DNA of 28,178 bases from a virus, in the IMG/VR virus record IMGVR_UViG_3300030389_003466, positions 1 to 28,178 of that record; one strand, written 5' to 3'. Position 1 is the stretch's first letter. Each line of letters begins with the position of its first letter. The position numbers and the translations under genes are program-made. The notes beneath the pieces are model-generated. The model did not search any database and was not told the DNA's origin. It saw only the letters and a list, made by a program, of their open reading frames with translations. Positions 14,032 to 22,341 of this stretch are shown in pieces.

Positions 14032-14324
14032 TGTTTACTTTAGACCTTAAAGTTGACGAGTCGCCAATTGTAAATGTAGTTACTACACAAAATCGTGGTT
14101 TTACCCCCGAAGAGGTTGCCCACCGTTGCACTGAAAAAATCATGTCAGTTTCTGAAAACAGCCCTCCTGCTATTCGAGACCAAGCCATTGCGTTTAAAAC
14201 TAATATGGAGCGGATTATTGCTTTTTACATGCGAGAAGCTATTCGCAGTGACCGCACTTCTGTGTATAATGCTCTTATTAATTCAGGTCATCCAGAACTA
14301 GCAGAGATGATTAGGAGGCTTTAA
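14031..14324 (+). CDS. Small helical conserved protein
   Basis: 97 residues, beginning in the TAATG overlap. Residues 25-97 (EEVAHRCTEKIMSVSENSPP, IRDQAIAFKTNMERIIAFYM, EAIRSDRTSVYNALINSGHP) form an all-helical domain I recall from other marine phages at this place, next to the connector genes. Unknown function; a chaperone or connector role is suggested by position only. Followed one base later by the next start. Confidence 0.75.
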   Translation: MFTLDLKVDESPIVNVVTTQNRGFTPEEVAHRCTEKIMSVSENSPPAIRDQAIAFKTNMERIIAFYMREAIRSDRTSVYNALINSGHPELAEMIRRL

Positions 14325-14325
14325 A

Positions 14326-14766
14326 ATGGCTATTTCACAAGCAATGTGTACTTCTTTCAAAAAAGAATTGTTAGAAGGTAAACACAACTTTACTAACGGA
14401 GCTCACACTTTCAAACTGGCCCTTTTTACCAGTTCTGCTTCCTTGGATGCAGCAACTACCGATTACAGTACCAGTAATGAAGCATCGGGAACTAATTATA
14501 CTGCTGGCGGAGCAAATCTGACGAATGTAACGCCCTCTAGCAGTGGCACGACGGGTTTGACAAGTTTTAATGATTTGACTTTTTCAAGCGCAACAGTCAC
14601 CGCAAACGGCGCTATTATTTACAATTCTACTACGGCTGGCGGCAGTAGCACTACGGATGCCGTCTGTGTGTTGGCTTTTGGGGGAGATAAAACATCTACA
14701 AACGGTGATTTTACGATACAATTCCCTACAGCAGACGCCTCAAACGCAATTATTCGCATAGCGTAA
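14326..14766 (+). CDS. Putative tail/fibre-base structural protein
   Basis: 146 residues. A helical start (AISQAMCTSFKKELLEGKHN) is followed by a Thr/Ser/Gly-rich beta region (HTFKLALFTSSASLDAATTD, GAIIYNSTTAGG). This pattern is familiar from marine phage tail regions where the protein is described as structural. It is the first of the beta-rich genes leading into the fibre region. An AGGAGG lies just upstream (14312-14317). Exact role unknown. Confidence 0.72.
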   Translation: MAISQAMCTSFKKELLEGKHNFTNGAHTFKLALFTSSASLDAATTDYSTSNEASGTNYTAGGANLTNVTPSSSGTTGLTSFNDLTFSSATVTANGAIIYNSTTAGGSSTTDAVCVLAFGGDKTSTNGDFTIQFPTADASNAIIRIA

Positions 14767-14779
14767 GGACTCGCTCGTT

Positions 14780-15346
14780 ATGGCTAGTATAGCTGGATGG
14801 GCGAGAGGTTCTTGGAACGAGGGTGCTTGGGGCACTGCTTTACCCGTCCAAGTAACGGGAAATGCCGGAACAGGAACACTTGGAAACGTTAGCGCTCAAG
14901 GCGCAGTTGTTGTATCTCTTTCAGGTGTTGCTGGAACCGGCACCCTCGGCAACGAAACGATTTTAGCAGGCGCAGTTGTAAGCGCGTCTGGTAATGCGGG
15001 CACAACCACACTTGGCAGCGTAACTGTAGCGGAGGGCATTGGCGTCGTTGTATCAGGCGTTTCTGCTTCATTGGGACAAGGTTCTGTAACTATTATCGGT
15101 AAAGCGGTAGTCCCGGAGACTGGTTTGCAAGCCACCGGAAATGCTGGTACTGTTGTTGTAGCAGCAGATAGCGACGTAAGTGTCACGGGTGTTAGCGCCA
15201 CGGCTGCTTTGGGGTCAGTAGAGGTTTGGAGTCAAATTACACCAAGTCAAACGCCAAATTGGTCGGGAGTAAGTCCTTCGCAATCGCCTAGTTGGTCTGC
15301 GGTTTCTCCCTCTCAAAGCCCATCATGGGGCGATATAGCAGCGTAG
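14780..15346 (+). CDS. Repeat-rich virion protein with SPSQSPSW tail
   Basis: 188 residues. An N-terminal WARGSWNEGAWG segment (7-18) precedes about six degenerate repeats (residues 22-150) of roughly 17-26 residues, each built around (V/A)SG(N/V)AGTGTLG(N/S)V and suggesting a stacked beta structure. The C-terminus has three copies of an 11-residue unit (ITPSQTPNWSGV, SPSQSPSWSAV, SPSQSPSWGDI; 153-186) with a tryptophan at the same place each time. Such Trp/Pro repeats are often ligand- or surface-binding. The gene lies between tail genes and fibres. Function otherwise unknown. Confidence 0.78.
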   Translation: MASIAGWARGSWNEGAWGTALPVQVTGNAGTGTLGNVSAQGAVVVSLSGVAGTGTLGNETILAGAVVSASGNAGTTTLGSVTVAEGIGVVVSGVSASLGQGSVTIIGKAVVPETGLQATGNAGTVVVAADSDVSVTGVSATAALGSVEVWSQITPSQTPNWSGVSPSQSPSWSAVSPSQSPSWGDIAA

Positions 15347-15355
15347 GAGAAACAC

Positions 15356-15964
15356 ATGGCAAGCACTTTTACAACTAATTTTGCCATCGAAAAACCGGGC
15401 ACGGGGGAACAAAGCGGAACTTGGGGCACCACTACTAATCACAATTTTGATATTTTTGACCGTTTAGCGGGCTACAAATCGGTAACTCTATCCAATACAA
15501 GTTCTACGCTAACAATACGCCCGTCTTCTCCTAGCAGCGGCTCAAGTAATGCCGAAGATGGGATGTTTCGTGCAATTAAATTTGCGGATGGTGGGGACGT
15601 TGGCGGGGCAGTCACTCTGACGGTTTCTCCAAACACAGCAGCTTGTTTTTTTCTTTTTCAAAATTCTTTGTCGGGAAGCAGAGACATCGCCGTTACGCAA
15701 GGATCAGGCGCTAATGTCACAATTACAAATGGTCAAACGCAAATTTTGTATTGCGACGGAGCCGGTTCCGGGGCGGCGGTAGTAAGCATCAGTGATAATT
15801 TATCCATGTCTAATGCCAAAATTACGGGAGGCACCGTCACCGGCATCACTGATTTGGCAATTACAGACGGTGGAACGGGGGCCTCAAGTGCTGCCGCAGC
15901 AAGAACTAATTTAGATGTGGATCAGGCGGGCACAGCAACCGCTCTGGCAATTGCGTTAGGATAA
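15356..15964 (+). CDS. Tail fibre protein (short, marine phage type)
   Basis: 202 residues. TTNFAIEKPGTGEQSGTWG at residues 5-23 is the N-terminus I associate with phage tail fibres that attach to the tail. The middle is a Ser/Thr-rich beta domain, and ITDGGTGASSAAAARTNL (about 169-186) is the short tail-fibre repeat common in many fibres. At about 200 residues it is short for a fibre, so it may be a fibre base or one part of a multi-subunit fibre. AGGAG lies 10-14 bases before the ATG. Confidence 0.8.
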   Translation: MASTFTTNFAIEKPGTGEQSGTWGTTTNHNFDIFDRLAGYKSVTLSNTSSTLTIRPSSPSSGSSNAEDGMFRAIKFADGGDVGGAVTLTVSPNTAACFFLFQNSLSGSRDIAVTQGSGANVTITNGQTQILYCDGAGSGAAVVSISDNLSMSNAKITGGTVTGITDLAITDGGTGASSAAAARTNLDVDQAGTATALAIALG

Positions 15965-15967
15965 AGC

Positions 15968-16318
15968 ATGGCAAATACTTTTAAACTTAAAACACATGCG
16001 GCCATGCCAGCTTCAGCAGGCACGCCGGAAACACTTTACACGGTAGGCAGTTCAACCACTACAGTTATACTGGGTCTTATACTTTGTAATGTAGGAACAG
16101 CCCAACACACTGTGGATGTTGTATTAGAATCTGACACAAGTGACACAGAAACAAATGCAACCGTAAAATTGCTTGAAAATGTACCGATACCAACTGGTTC
16201 ATCGTTGGAAGTTTTATCTGGGGGAAAGGTTGTTTTACAAACAACAGATGTGTTGAAAATTGACGCAGACACAGCGGCAAAAATTGACGCGACATTGAGC
16301 ATTATGGAGATCACTTGA
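15968..16318 (+). CDS. Small beta-rich structural protein
   Basis: 116 residues. MANTFKLKTHAAMPASAGTP and GSSTTTVILGLILCNVGTAQ are typical of a small protein placed before fibre genes in marine phages, in my memory. The alternating hydrophobic pattern (TVDVVLESDTSDTETNATVK) suggests a beta-sandwich. Function unknown, probably a fibre-associated or tail-tip component. Its stop overlaps the next start. Confidence 0.74.
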   Translation: MANTFKLKTHAAMPASAGTPETLYTVGSSTTTVILGLILCNVGTAQHTVDVVLESDTSDTETNATVKLLENVPIPTGSSLEVLSGGKVVLQTTDVLKIDADTAAKIDATLSIMEIT

Positions 16319-17445
16319 TGCCTTACGTTGGCAAAAAAGCCACAAACGTAGTGGACGTAGCAGAGTCACAATCCCTTACGATTGATGATAATCTAACGAC
16401 TCCCTCTATTAACAGCGGTCAGATTGGTGGGCGGCGCAACCTTGCGTATAACGGCGCAATGAAAATTTCTCAACGTGGAACCCAAACAAGCCAAACAGGA
16501 AGTTCCTACACGGCTTGCGATAGGTTTTTGACATCTGAAAGTGGTGCGGCTATTACAACCTCCACCCAAGAAACAGATGTTCCGTCGGGTCAAGGATTTG
16601 CTAATTCTTTAGAAATTGACGTAACAACGGCTGACGCCAGTTTAGCTGCTTCTGATAATTTTTTAATTATTCAAAGGCTGGAAGGGCAAGATTTACAGCA
16701 TTTGCTATATGGCACTAGTGGTGCAAAAGAGTTGACTATTAGTTTTTGGGTAAAGTCGCCAAAGACCGGGACGCATATCCTTGAACTGCGCCACAATGAT
16801 GCAACTTATTTTAACTCTCAAGCGTACACTATTGCATCAGCAAACACTTGGCAGAATGTCCAACTTACCTTTGCTGGATACACGACAACGGCTTTTGACG
16901 ATGACAACGCCCATAGTTTAAGTATGAATTGGTGGTTAGCCGCAGGCAGTAATTTTTCGGGCGGCACATTGAACTCAAACACTTGGCACAATACTGCTGC
17001 CAATCGTGCAGTTGGTCAGGTAAATTGTGTCGATGATGAGGCTAATAATTTCTATCTGACGGGCGTTCAACTTGAAGTCGGCTCAGTAGCCACCGAGTTT
17101 GAGCATCAAACTTTTGGTGAAGAGTTGGCGTTGTGTCAGAGGTATTATCAAAGCATTGATACAAACACAAACCAAGCTCTCGCCTTTGGTACAAGACAAA
17201 CTACAAACACTGTAAGATTTAGTATTCCAACGCCAGTAACATTAAGAGCCAGTCCGTCTATAACTATTTCTGGAACAGTAGAGTGTCAGGAAAGCGACGG
17301 GACTACCACATCAATCACCAGTATTTCAGCCGTACAAAGTTCAGGTAATTATGTTGTTGCCACAGGCACAGCGTCTGGTGTTGTTGCTGGGTCAATAACT
17401 GTAAGCGCAAACAGTGGCGCAACGGCTATAGATGCGGAGTTATAA
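16318..17445 (+). CDS. Receptor-binding fibre, first copy
   Basis: 375 residues from the ATG at 16318, which overlaps the preceding stop TGA; a TTG at 16315 adds one residue and is less likely. The MPYVGKKATNVVDV start is a probable attachment segment. RRNLAYNGAMKISQRG and FLIIQRLEGQDLQHLLYGTS begin the main beta domain, which ends with the ITGVQLEVGSVATEFEH-like motif (TGVQLEVGSVATEFEH) and EELALCQRYYQ. The last 80 residues are the most divergent part relative to the second copy and are probably the host-recognition tip. A paralogue lies immediately downstream (17627), each followed by a related small gene. Confidence 0.82.
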   Translation: MPYVGKKATNVVDVAESQSLTIDDNLTTPSINSGQIGGRRNLAYNGAMKISQRGTQTSQTGSSYTACDRFLTSESGAAITTSTQETDVPSGQGFANSLEIDVTTADASLAASDNFLIIQRLEGQDLQHLLYGTSGAKELTISFWVKSPKTGTHILELRHNDATYFNSQAYTIASANTWQNVQLTFAGYTTTAFDDDNAHSLSMNWWLAAGSNFSGGTLNSNTWHNTAANRAVGQVNCVDDEANNFYLTGVQLEVGSVATEFEHQTFGEELALCQRYYQSIDTNTNQALAFGTRQTTNTVRFSIPTPVTLRASPSITISGTVECQESDGTTTSITSISAVQSSGNYVVATGTASGVVAGSITVSANSGATAIDAEL

Positions 17446-18417
17446 TAATGAATGAAATGAATATTGCTTCTGCAAAGTATGTTGCCGACGACACAGGCAA
17501 TATTGCAATTATCGCCACCATTGATGGCTCTGAATGGGGTGTTCCCATATCGGAGGGCAACCGCCACTACACGGAAATCATGCGCCAAGTAGAAGCTGGC
17601 ACACTTACGATACAGGATGCTGACTGATGGCAAGTAAAGCAAGACAACTAGCACAATCCGCCAGCGCCCCTGAAGGGCGTAAGAATATTATAACAAATGG
17701 TGCGATGCAGGCGGCACAACGCTCAACTTCAGTTGCGGGTATAGGTGCGACTAATGGTGCTGCTTATCATACAGTTGATAGGTTCAACGTAAGTTTAAGT
17801 GGTCTTGCTGACGGGTCTAACAGTGGTGGAAGATTAACCATGTCGCAGGACAGTGATAGTCCTGACGGTTTTGCTAACTCGGTAAAATTTGCTTGCACAA
17901 CAGCACAAACCACCTTAGATGCAGGCGATTTTGTTTGGTTCAACACTCGTCTTGAGGGTCAAGATTTACAAAGATTTGCCAAAGGAACGTCTAGCGCAAA
18001 AAACTTTACACTAAGCTTTTATGTAAAAGCAAACTCTGCTCGTACTATGGTCGCAGAACTTTTTGATTCTGATAACACTAGAGCAGTTAGCAGAACATTT
18101 ACAACAACTACAGGTTGGTCACGCATCGAAATTGATTTTGGAGCAGATACCACAGGGGCATTTGATGATGATGGTAATTTAAGTTTATATGCTGCTATTT
18201 GGTTAGCAGCAGGGTCAACATACAGTAGTGGAACTTTGCAAACATCTTGGGTTTCTTCAACTGTTGCGAACAGAGCCGCAGGTAGTTCTAACTTTTTAAG
18301 TAGCACAGACAACACCTTGTTTATTACTGGGATGCAACTTGAAGTCGGCTCTGTAGCCACCGAGTTTGAGCATCGCAGTTTTACGGAAGAGTTGGCGTTG
18401 TGCAAGCGGTATTATCA
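17071..18417 (+). repeat. Imperfect 80-base direct repeat from the fibre duplication
   Basis: Bases 17071-17150 and 18338-18417 are highly similar (both begin cttgaagtcggctc), encoding LEVGSVATEFEH and EELALC of the two fibres. Further matched segments are at 17431 and 18620 (gatgcggagtt) and at 17558-17625 and 18756-18823. Only the named segments, not the whole span, are conserved. Confidence 0.85.
17448..17627 (+). CDS. Small fibre-associated protein, first copy
   Basis: 59 residues, start two bases after the fibre stop, stop overlapping the next fibre start by one base. The sequence begins MNEMNIASAKYVADDTGNIA and ends NRHYTEIMRQVEAGTLTIQD plus AD. It is clearly homologous to the 62-residue protein at 18637, with which it shares the NRHY.EI.RQVEAGTLTIQDAD ending. 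Such small genes directly after fibre genes are often assembly chaperones or capping subunits; that role is inferred from position. Being under 60 codons, it would escape many gene finders. Confidence 0.82.
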   Translation: MNEMNIASAKYVADDTGNIAIIATIDGSEWGVPISEGNRHYTEIMRQVEAGTLTIQDAD

Positions 18418-18634
18418 TGCACTTAGCACTGATAGGACTTTGTATGCTTCCGACTATGGCTCTCATTCGTTTGCTAGACTAGCGGCCCCAACAACAATGA
18501 GAGCAGTCCCGACTGTAACGGCAACGGCAAGTAGCACAGTTATTGGAACTTATCACACGCATGACATGATTCAGCTTTATCTTAATGGTAATGCCGCCAA
18601 TGCTAGTAGTGCAAAACTCGATGCGGAGTTGTAG
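17627..18634 (+). CDS. Receptor-binding fibre, second copy
   Basis: 335 residues. The start MASKARQLAQSASAPEGRKN differs from the MPY(V/I)GK starts of the fibres at 16318 and 18825, so it may attach differently. From ITNGAMQAAQRS onward it is paralogous to the first copy, sharing RLEGQDLQ, GTSSAKNFTLSFYVK, WLAAGSTYSSGTL, QLEVGSVATEFEH and EELALCKRYY. The C-terminal segment (about residues 265-335) diverges strongly, as expected for a receptor-binding tip. Together with its small downstream gene it forms the second unit of a duplicated cassette. Confidence 0.82.
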   Translation: MASKARQLAQSASAPEGRKNIITNGAMQAAQRSTSVAGIGATNGAAYHTVDRFNVSLSGLADGSNSGGRLTMSQDSDSPDGFANSVKFACTTAQTTLDAGDFVWFNTRLEGQDLQRFAKGTSSAKNFTLSFYVKANSARTMVAELFDSDNTRAVSRTFTTTTGWSRIEIDFGADTTGAFDDDGNLSLYAAIWLAAGSTYSSGTLQTSWVSSTVANRAAGSSNFLSSTDNTLFITGMQLEVGSVATEFEHRSFTEELALCKRYYHALSTDRTLYASDYGSHSFARLAAPTTMRAVPTVTATASSTVIGTYHTHDMIQLYLNGNAANASSAKLDAEL

Positions 18635-18636
18635 AA

Positions 18637-18825
18637 ATGAATGAAATGACAATCACATCGGCACAATATTTTGCAGACACTTTGGGCGATGGGGGAAACA
18701 TATCTGTCAAGGCTACCATTGATGGTGTTGAAATGTATGTCCCCCTCGACCCAGACAACCGCCACTACGCGGAAATCTTACGTCAAGTAGAAGCTGGCAC
18801 ACTTACAATACAGGATGCAGACTAA
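18637..18825 (+). CDS. Small fibre-associated protein, second copy
   Basis: 62 residues, starting two bases after the second fibre stop and overlapping the next gene by one base (TAATG). It is homologous to the protein at 17448 (MNEM start, VPLDPDNRHYAEILRQVEAG end) with a few inserted residues in the middle (LGDGGNISV). The conservation of both the protein and the local spacing shows the fibre and small gene were duplicated as a unit. Function not known; a fibre chaperone is the simplest guess. Confidence 0.82.
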   Translation: MNEMTITSAQYFADTLGDGGNISVKATIDGVEMYVPLDPDNRHYAEILRQVEAGTLTIQDAD

Positions 18826-20201
18826 TGCCTTATATTGGAAAAGACCCCGGAACTGGTTTACGCGGCAGATTTATCTACACCGCGACGGCTAACCAAACTA
18901 CGTTCAGCGGATCTGACAGTCTTGGTCGCACCCTGACATACACAGATTCTGAATACACAGACGTATATTTGAACGGCGTCAAGTTGGATAAGACAGACTA
19001 TACAGCCACCAGCGGCACAAGCGTCGTGCTTGATAGCGGTGCTTCAGCGGGCGATATTCTTGAAATTTTGGCTTTCGACACGTTTGGTCTGTTTTCTGGT
19101 GACTTTGCACAAGATGTAACGGTTGCAGGAGATCTTACGGTCTCCGGCACAACCACCGTTGCAGCCACTACAATGACAGGCGATCTGTCTCTTGCAGATA
19201 AGATTGTTCATACAGGCGATACCAATACCGCTATTCGCTTTCCAGCCGCCGATACGGTTACAATCGAAACGGCTGCATCGGAACGTATACGTGTCACTGA
19301 TGCTGGGAAAATTGGAATTGGCACCACGACACCAGAAAATCCTATTGAAATAGAAACCGCAAACACTTTGGGTTCGACGTTTACAGGAACCACACACGGC
19401 GAAGGTTTGCGGGTAACTCAATCTAGTTATTCGTCTGGTAATTTTGTTAGTCTTGTAGAGGCTCCTTATCAACCTAATGGCGTTCCAAATGTTCGTATGG
19501 CTGCTTTGTTTACTGGTAGCGGCTCAAGTCTAGCGTTTGGTACGTCTAATAGCTTTGGTTCGGGTGTTACAAACGAAGCAATGCGTATTGATAACAATGG
19601 CAATATTTTGTTGGGCATCACCAGCACTGGCACTACGGGTGCATATTTCGACCCAGAGTCCCTTGACAGAACTGTATTATTTACTGGAAGTTCTTCAGCT
19701 TCAAGTGGCATCACTTTAGTAGCATTTAATAATCCAAATGGAATTGTAGGCGGTATAAGCACTGCCGCCAGTTCTACATCCTTTAATACTTCATCAGATT
19801 ACCGCCTGAAAGAAAATATTACTGACATCACAGGTGCTATTGACCGCGTTAAAACACTAGCCCCAAAGCGGTTTAATTTTAAAGTTGACCCAGACAATAA
19901 GGTTGATGGTTTCTTGGCGCATGAAGCGCAGGAAGTTGTCCCCGAAGCAGTAACTGGAACCAAAGACCAAACAGAAGCCATCGGTGATTTGAAAGATGCA
20001 GATGGCAACGTTACAGAAAGCAAAGTGGTCAAACCAGACACGCTTCAAGAAGGATACACTTGGACAGAAACAGAAACACGACCAGTGTATCAAGGCATCG
20101 ACCAAGCCAAGCTAGTGCCGTTGCTTACAGCCGCATTGAAGGAGGCTATAGCAGAAATCGAAACTCTAAAAACTAAAGTCGCCGCTCTAGAGGCTGAATA
20201 A
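18825..20201 (+). CDS. Tail fibre with self-cleaving S74 chaperone domain
   Basis: 458 residues. The N-terminus (MPYIGKDPGTGLRGRFIYTA, then NQTTFSGSD and VYLNGVKLDKTDY) is a fibre attachment domain common in marine phages. The middle (95-320) is Thr/Ser/Gly-rich, including VAGDLTVSGTT and AGKIGIGTTTP, the collar-like motif that often precedes S74. SSDYRLKENI begins at about 323, where Ser324 is the likely autocleavage residue; APKRFNFKVDP and GFLAHEAQEVVPEAV follow, and the C-terminal ALKEAIAEIETLKTKVAALE is the trimerising coiled coil. The S74 domain assists trimer folding and then cuts itself off. Confidence 0.93.
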   Translation: MPYIGKDPGTGLRGRFIYTATANQTTFSGSDSLGRTLTYTDSEYTDVYLNGVKLDKTDYTATSGTSVVLDSGASAGDILEILAFDTFGLFSGDFAQDVTVAGDLTVSGTTTVAATTMTGDLSLADKIVHTGDTNTAIRFPAADTVTIETAASERIRVTDAGKIGIGTTTPENPIEIETANTLGSTFTGTTHGEGLRVTQSSYSSGNFVSLVEAPYQPNGVPNVRMAALFTGSGSSLAFGTSNSFGSGVTNEAMRIDNNGNILLGITSTGTTGAYFDPESLDRTVLFTGSSSASSGITLVAFNNPNGIVGGISTAASSTSFNTSSDYRLKENITDITGAIDRVKTLAPKRFNFKVDPDNKVDGFLAHEAQEVVPEAVTGTKDQTEAIGDLKDADGNVTESKVVKPDTLQEGYTWTETETRPVYQGIDQAKLVPLLTAALKEAIAEIETLKTKVAALEAE

Positions 20202-22060
20202 TGCCTTTTACCAAATTACAATTTAAACCCGGCATAAATAGAGAGGGTACACGTTACTCAAATGAAGGCGCTTGGTTTGATGGTAATTACATCCGTTTTA
20301 AATACGGATATGTTGAACGCATTGGTGGTTGGCGGAAGGTCAATTCAACCGCTTTTGACGGCACAATTCGTAAACTACACAATTTTGTAACTCTTTCTTC
20401 TTTGAATCTTCTTTTTATGGGGGGCAACGAAAAGGTATATCTTGAAGAGTCCGGCACTCTTAATGACATTACACCAATTCGATCTACCGTAAGTTTGCCA
20501 AGTAATCCAATAAATACCACCGGTGGGGCGGGTAGTGGCGTAGTTACAGTTACCACCTCTACAGCACACGGTGCCGCTATAGGCGATTTTGTGACTTTTG
20601 CCTCTTTAACGGCAGTAGACGGACTTACAACAGACAATTTGAACAAGGAACATGTGGTCGTTTCTGTTCCTACCACCACAACTTTTACAGTCAACACAGG
20701 CGGCTCTGCTACAAGCGGAGGTGTCGCTGGCGGTGGATCTTCCGGCACAGCGGCATTTCAACTTAGCATCGGACTCGACTCTACAGTGCTGGGGCCGGGT
20801 TGGGGTGCTGGCACATGGGGCCGGTTTACGTGGTCATCAAGTGCGGGTTCCTTGGCAGGGCAAACGCTGCGTTTGTGGTTTGCAGATGATTTTGGTGAAG
20901 ACTTAATTTTTAATGTGGCCGATGGACAGTTGTTTTATTGGGACGCTACCAACGGCGTTGGCACACGAGCAATAAATTTGGCAGACAAAGACGGGGCCAA
21001 TGAAGTGCCCTCTGTTGCCCGAAAGGTTCTTGTGTCCGAAGTAGACCGGCATGTTCTTTGCTTTGGAGCAAACCCTATTGGCTCTGCTGATCAAGACCCC
21101 TTACTTATACGGTGGTCAAGTCAAGAAAGTGCTGTGGATTGGTTTCCATCATCAACAAACACCGCAGGCGACTTGCGTTTGTCGCAAGGGTCCGAAATAA
21201 TTACGGCTGTCAGAACAAGCCGTCAAATCCTAGTTTGGACAGATCACAGCTTACACTCTGTACAATTTAGCGGAGCTCCATATACGTTTGGCACAGCTTT
21301 ATTGGCAGACAACATAAGAATTGCGGGCCCAAACACAGCAATTAGTGTGAATGATATTGTTTTCTGGATGGGCCAAGAAAATTTCTATGTTTATGACGGG
21401 CGCATACAACCTCTTCCGTGTTCAGTCCGGGATTATGTTTTCAGTGACTTGAACACCCAGCAATCTTTCAAGTTTCATGCCGGTAGCCTTTCGTCACAAT
21501 CAGAGGTTTGGTGGTTCTATTGCTCTGCAAGTTCCAATGAAATTGATAGATATGTCATATATAATTATGGAGAGCAGACTTGGTATTATGGAACGCTGGC
21601 GCGGACAGCTTGGAATGACCGGGCCGCAGGACAAAGGAGCTTTCCGCAAGCCGCAAGCACTGATTCGTTTCTGTATGATCACGAATATCTGTTAGATGAC
21701 GGTAGTCAAAGCCCCGCGATTGCAATACCTGCATTCGTGCAGTCCGCTGATTTCGATATTGGGGACGGTGACAAATTTATGCTTATCCGTCGAATTCTGC
21801 CGGACATTACATTTAATGGTTCTTCGGACAGCACACCGGCTGTAACTTTTACTATGCAATCACGCGATTTCAACGGCAAAGCCGTTAACGAAACAGTTAC
21901 AGGCTCTGTCGAGGAAACAAGCACAGATATTTATACCAATCAAATATTTTTACGTGCTAGAGGACGTTCCATGAATTTCAAAGTAAGCAACTCCGACACT
22001 GGCGTAAACTGGCGTTTGGGGGTTTCGCGTTTAGATGCAAGACCGGACGGTGGACGATGA
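20201..22060 (+). CDS. Tail hub / packaged-DNA stabilisation protein (P22 gp10-like)
   Basis: 619 residues. The N-terminus FKPGINREGTRYSNEGAWFD and IRFKYGYVERIGGWR, and the C-terminal FLRARGRSMNFKVSNSDTGV followed by WRLGVSRLDARPDG, are signatures I recognise in short-tailed marine phages and in the P22 gp10 type of tail proteins. The intervening region is beta-propeller-like with repeated blades (for example LLIRWSSQESAVDWFPSS, VWTDHSLHSVQFSG, NDIVFWMGQENFYVYDG). It would close the tail beneath the gp4-like adaptor and hold packaged DNA. A Gly/Ser/Thr-rich insert near 107-180 is not typical of the core fold and may be a surface loop. Confidence 0.85.
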   Translation: MPFTKLQFKPGINREGTRYSNEGAWFDGNYIRFKYGYVERIGGWRKVNSTAFDGTIRKLHNFVTLSSLNLLFMGGNEKVYLEESGTLNDITPIRSTVSLPSNPINTTGGAGSGVVTVTTSTAHGAAIGDFVTFASLTAVDGLTTDNLNKEHVVVSVPTTTTFTVNTGGSATSGGVAGGGSSGTAAFQLSIGLDSTVLGPGWGAGTWGRFTWSSSAGSLAGQTLRLWFADDFGEDLIFNVADGQLFYWDATNGVGTRAINLADKDGANEVPSVARKVLVSEVDRHVLCFGANPIGSADQDPLLIRWSSQESAVDWFPSSTNTAGDLRLSQGSEIITAVRTSRQILVWTDHSLHSVQFSGAPYTFGTALLADNIRIAGPNTAISVNDIVFWMGQENFYVYDGRIQPLPCSVRDYVFSDLNTQQSFKFHAGSLSSQSEVWWFYCSASSNEIDRYVIYNYGEQTWYYGTLARTAWNDRAAGQRSFPQAASTDSFLYDHEYLLDDGSQSPAIAIPAFVQSADFDIGDGDKFMLIRRILPDITFNGSSDSTPAVTFTMQSRDFNGKAVNETVTGSVEETSTDIYTNQIFLRARGRSMNFKVSNSDTGVNWRLGVSRLDARPDGGR

Positions 22061-22341
22061 CAACTAAAACAATTAGAACAGTTCTGCCTATTGCACCGAA
22101 TGTGTATGACCAGAATTTCGCCAACCAACTTGCGCGGAACTTGGACCGTGTTATTGATGATCAAAGAAATCCTGTGTTGAACATACAAAACGTGCCTTCG
22201 GATGGCGTGGCAAATATTTTGGAAGTTGGAGATTTGTTTCAAGAAAATGGTTTTGTCCGAATAGTCAGACAAAATGACAAATTTAGTGGCTCTGTCAGTG
22301 CGACGGGCTCCATTGGAACAGTAACGGTAAGTACACCATGA
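22057..22341 (+). CDS. Small protein with a VSATGSIGTVTV beta repeat tail
   Basis: 94 residues, starting four bases inside the gp10-like stop (ATGA). The first part (LPIAPNVYDQNFANQLARNL, DRVIDDQRNPVLNIQN) is helical and resembles small virion proteins at this position in other marine phages. The C-terminal 17 residues (SGSVSATGSIGTVTV at 77-91) repeat a motif found in the 188-residue repeat protein and the cupredoxin fusion. Function unknown. It ends in another ATGA overlap with the zinc-ribbon-like gene. Confidence 0.75.
   Translation: MTTKTIRTVLPIAPNVYDQNFANQLARNLDRVIDDQRNPVLNIQNVPSDGVANILEVGDLFQENGFVRIVRQNDKFSGSVSATGSIGTVTVSTP

Noticed and set aside
16318-18825. Direct repeats as possible attachment sites or transposon ends
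   Set aside because: The repeats fall within homologous coding sequence of duplicated fibre genes and no integrase or transposase is present.
20287-20748. 153-codon open frame on the - strand
   Set aside because: Antisense to the gp10-like hub gene within its Thr/Gly/Ser-rich insert; proline/valine-rich composition is the complement of that coding bias.
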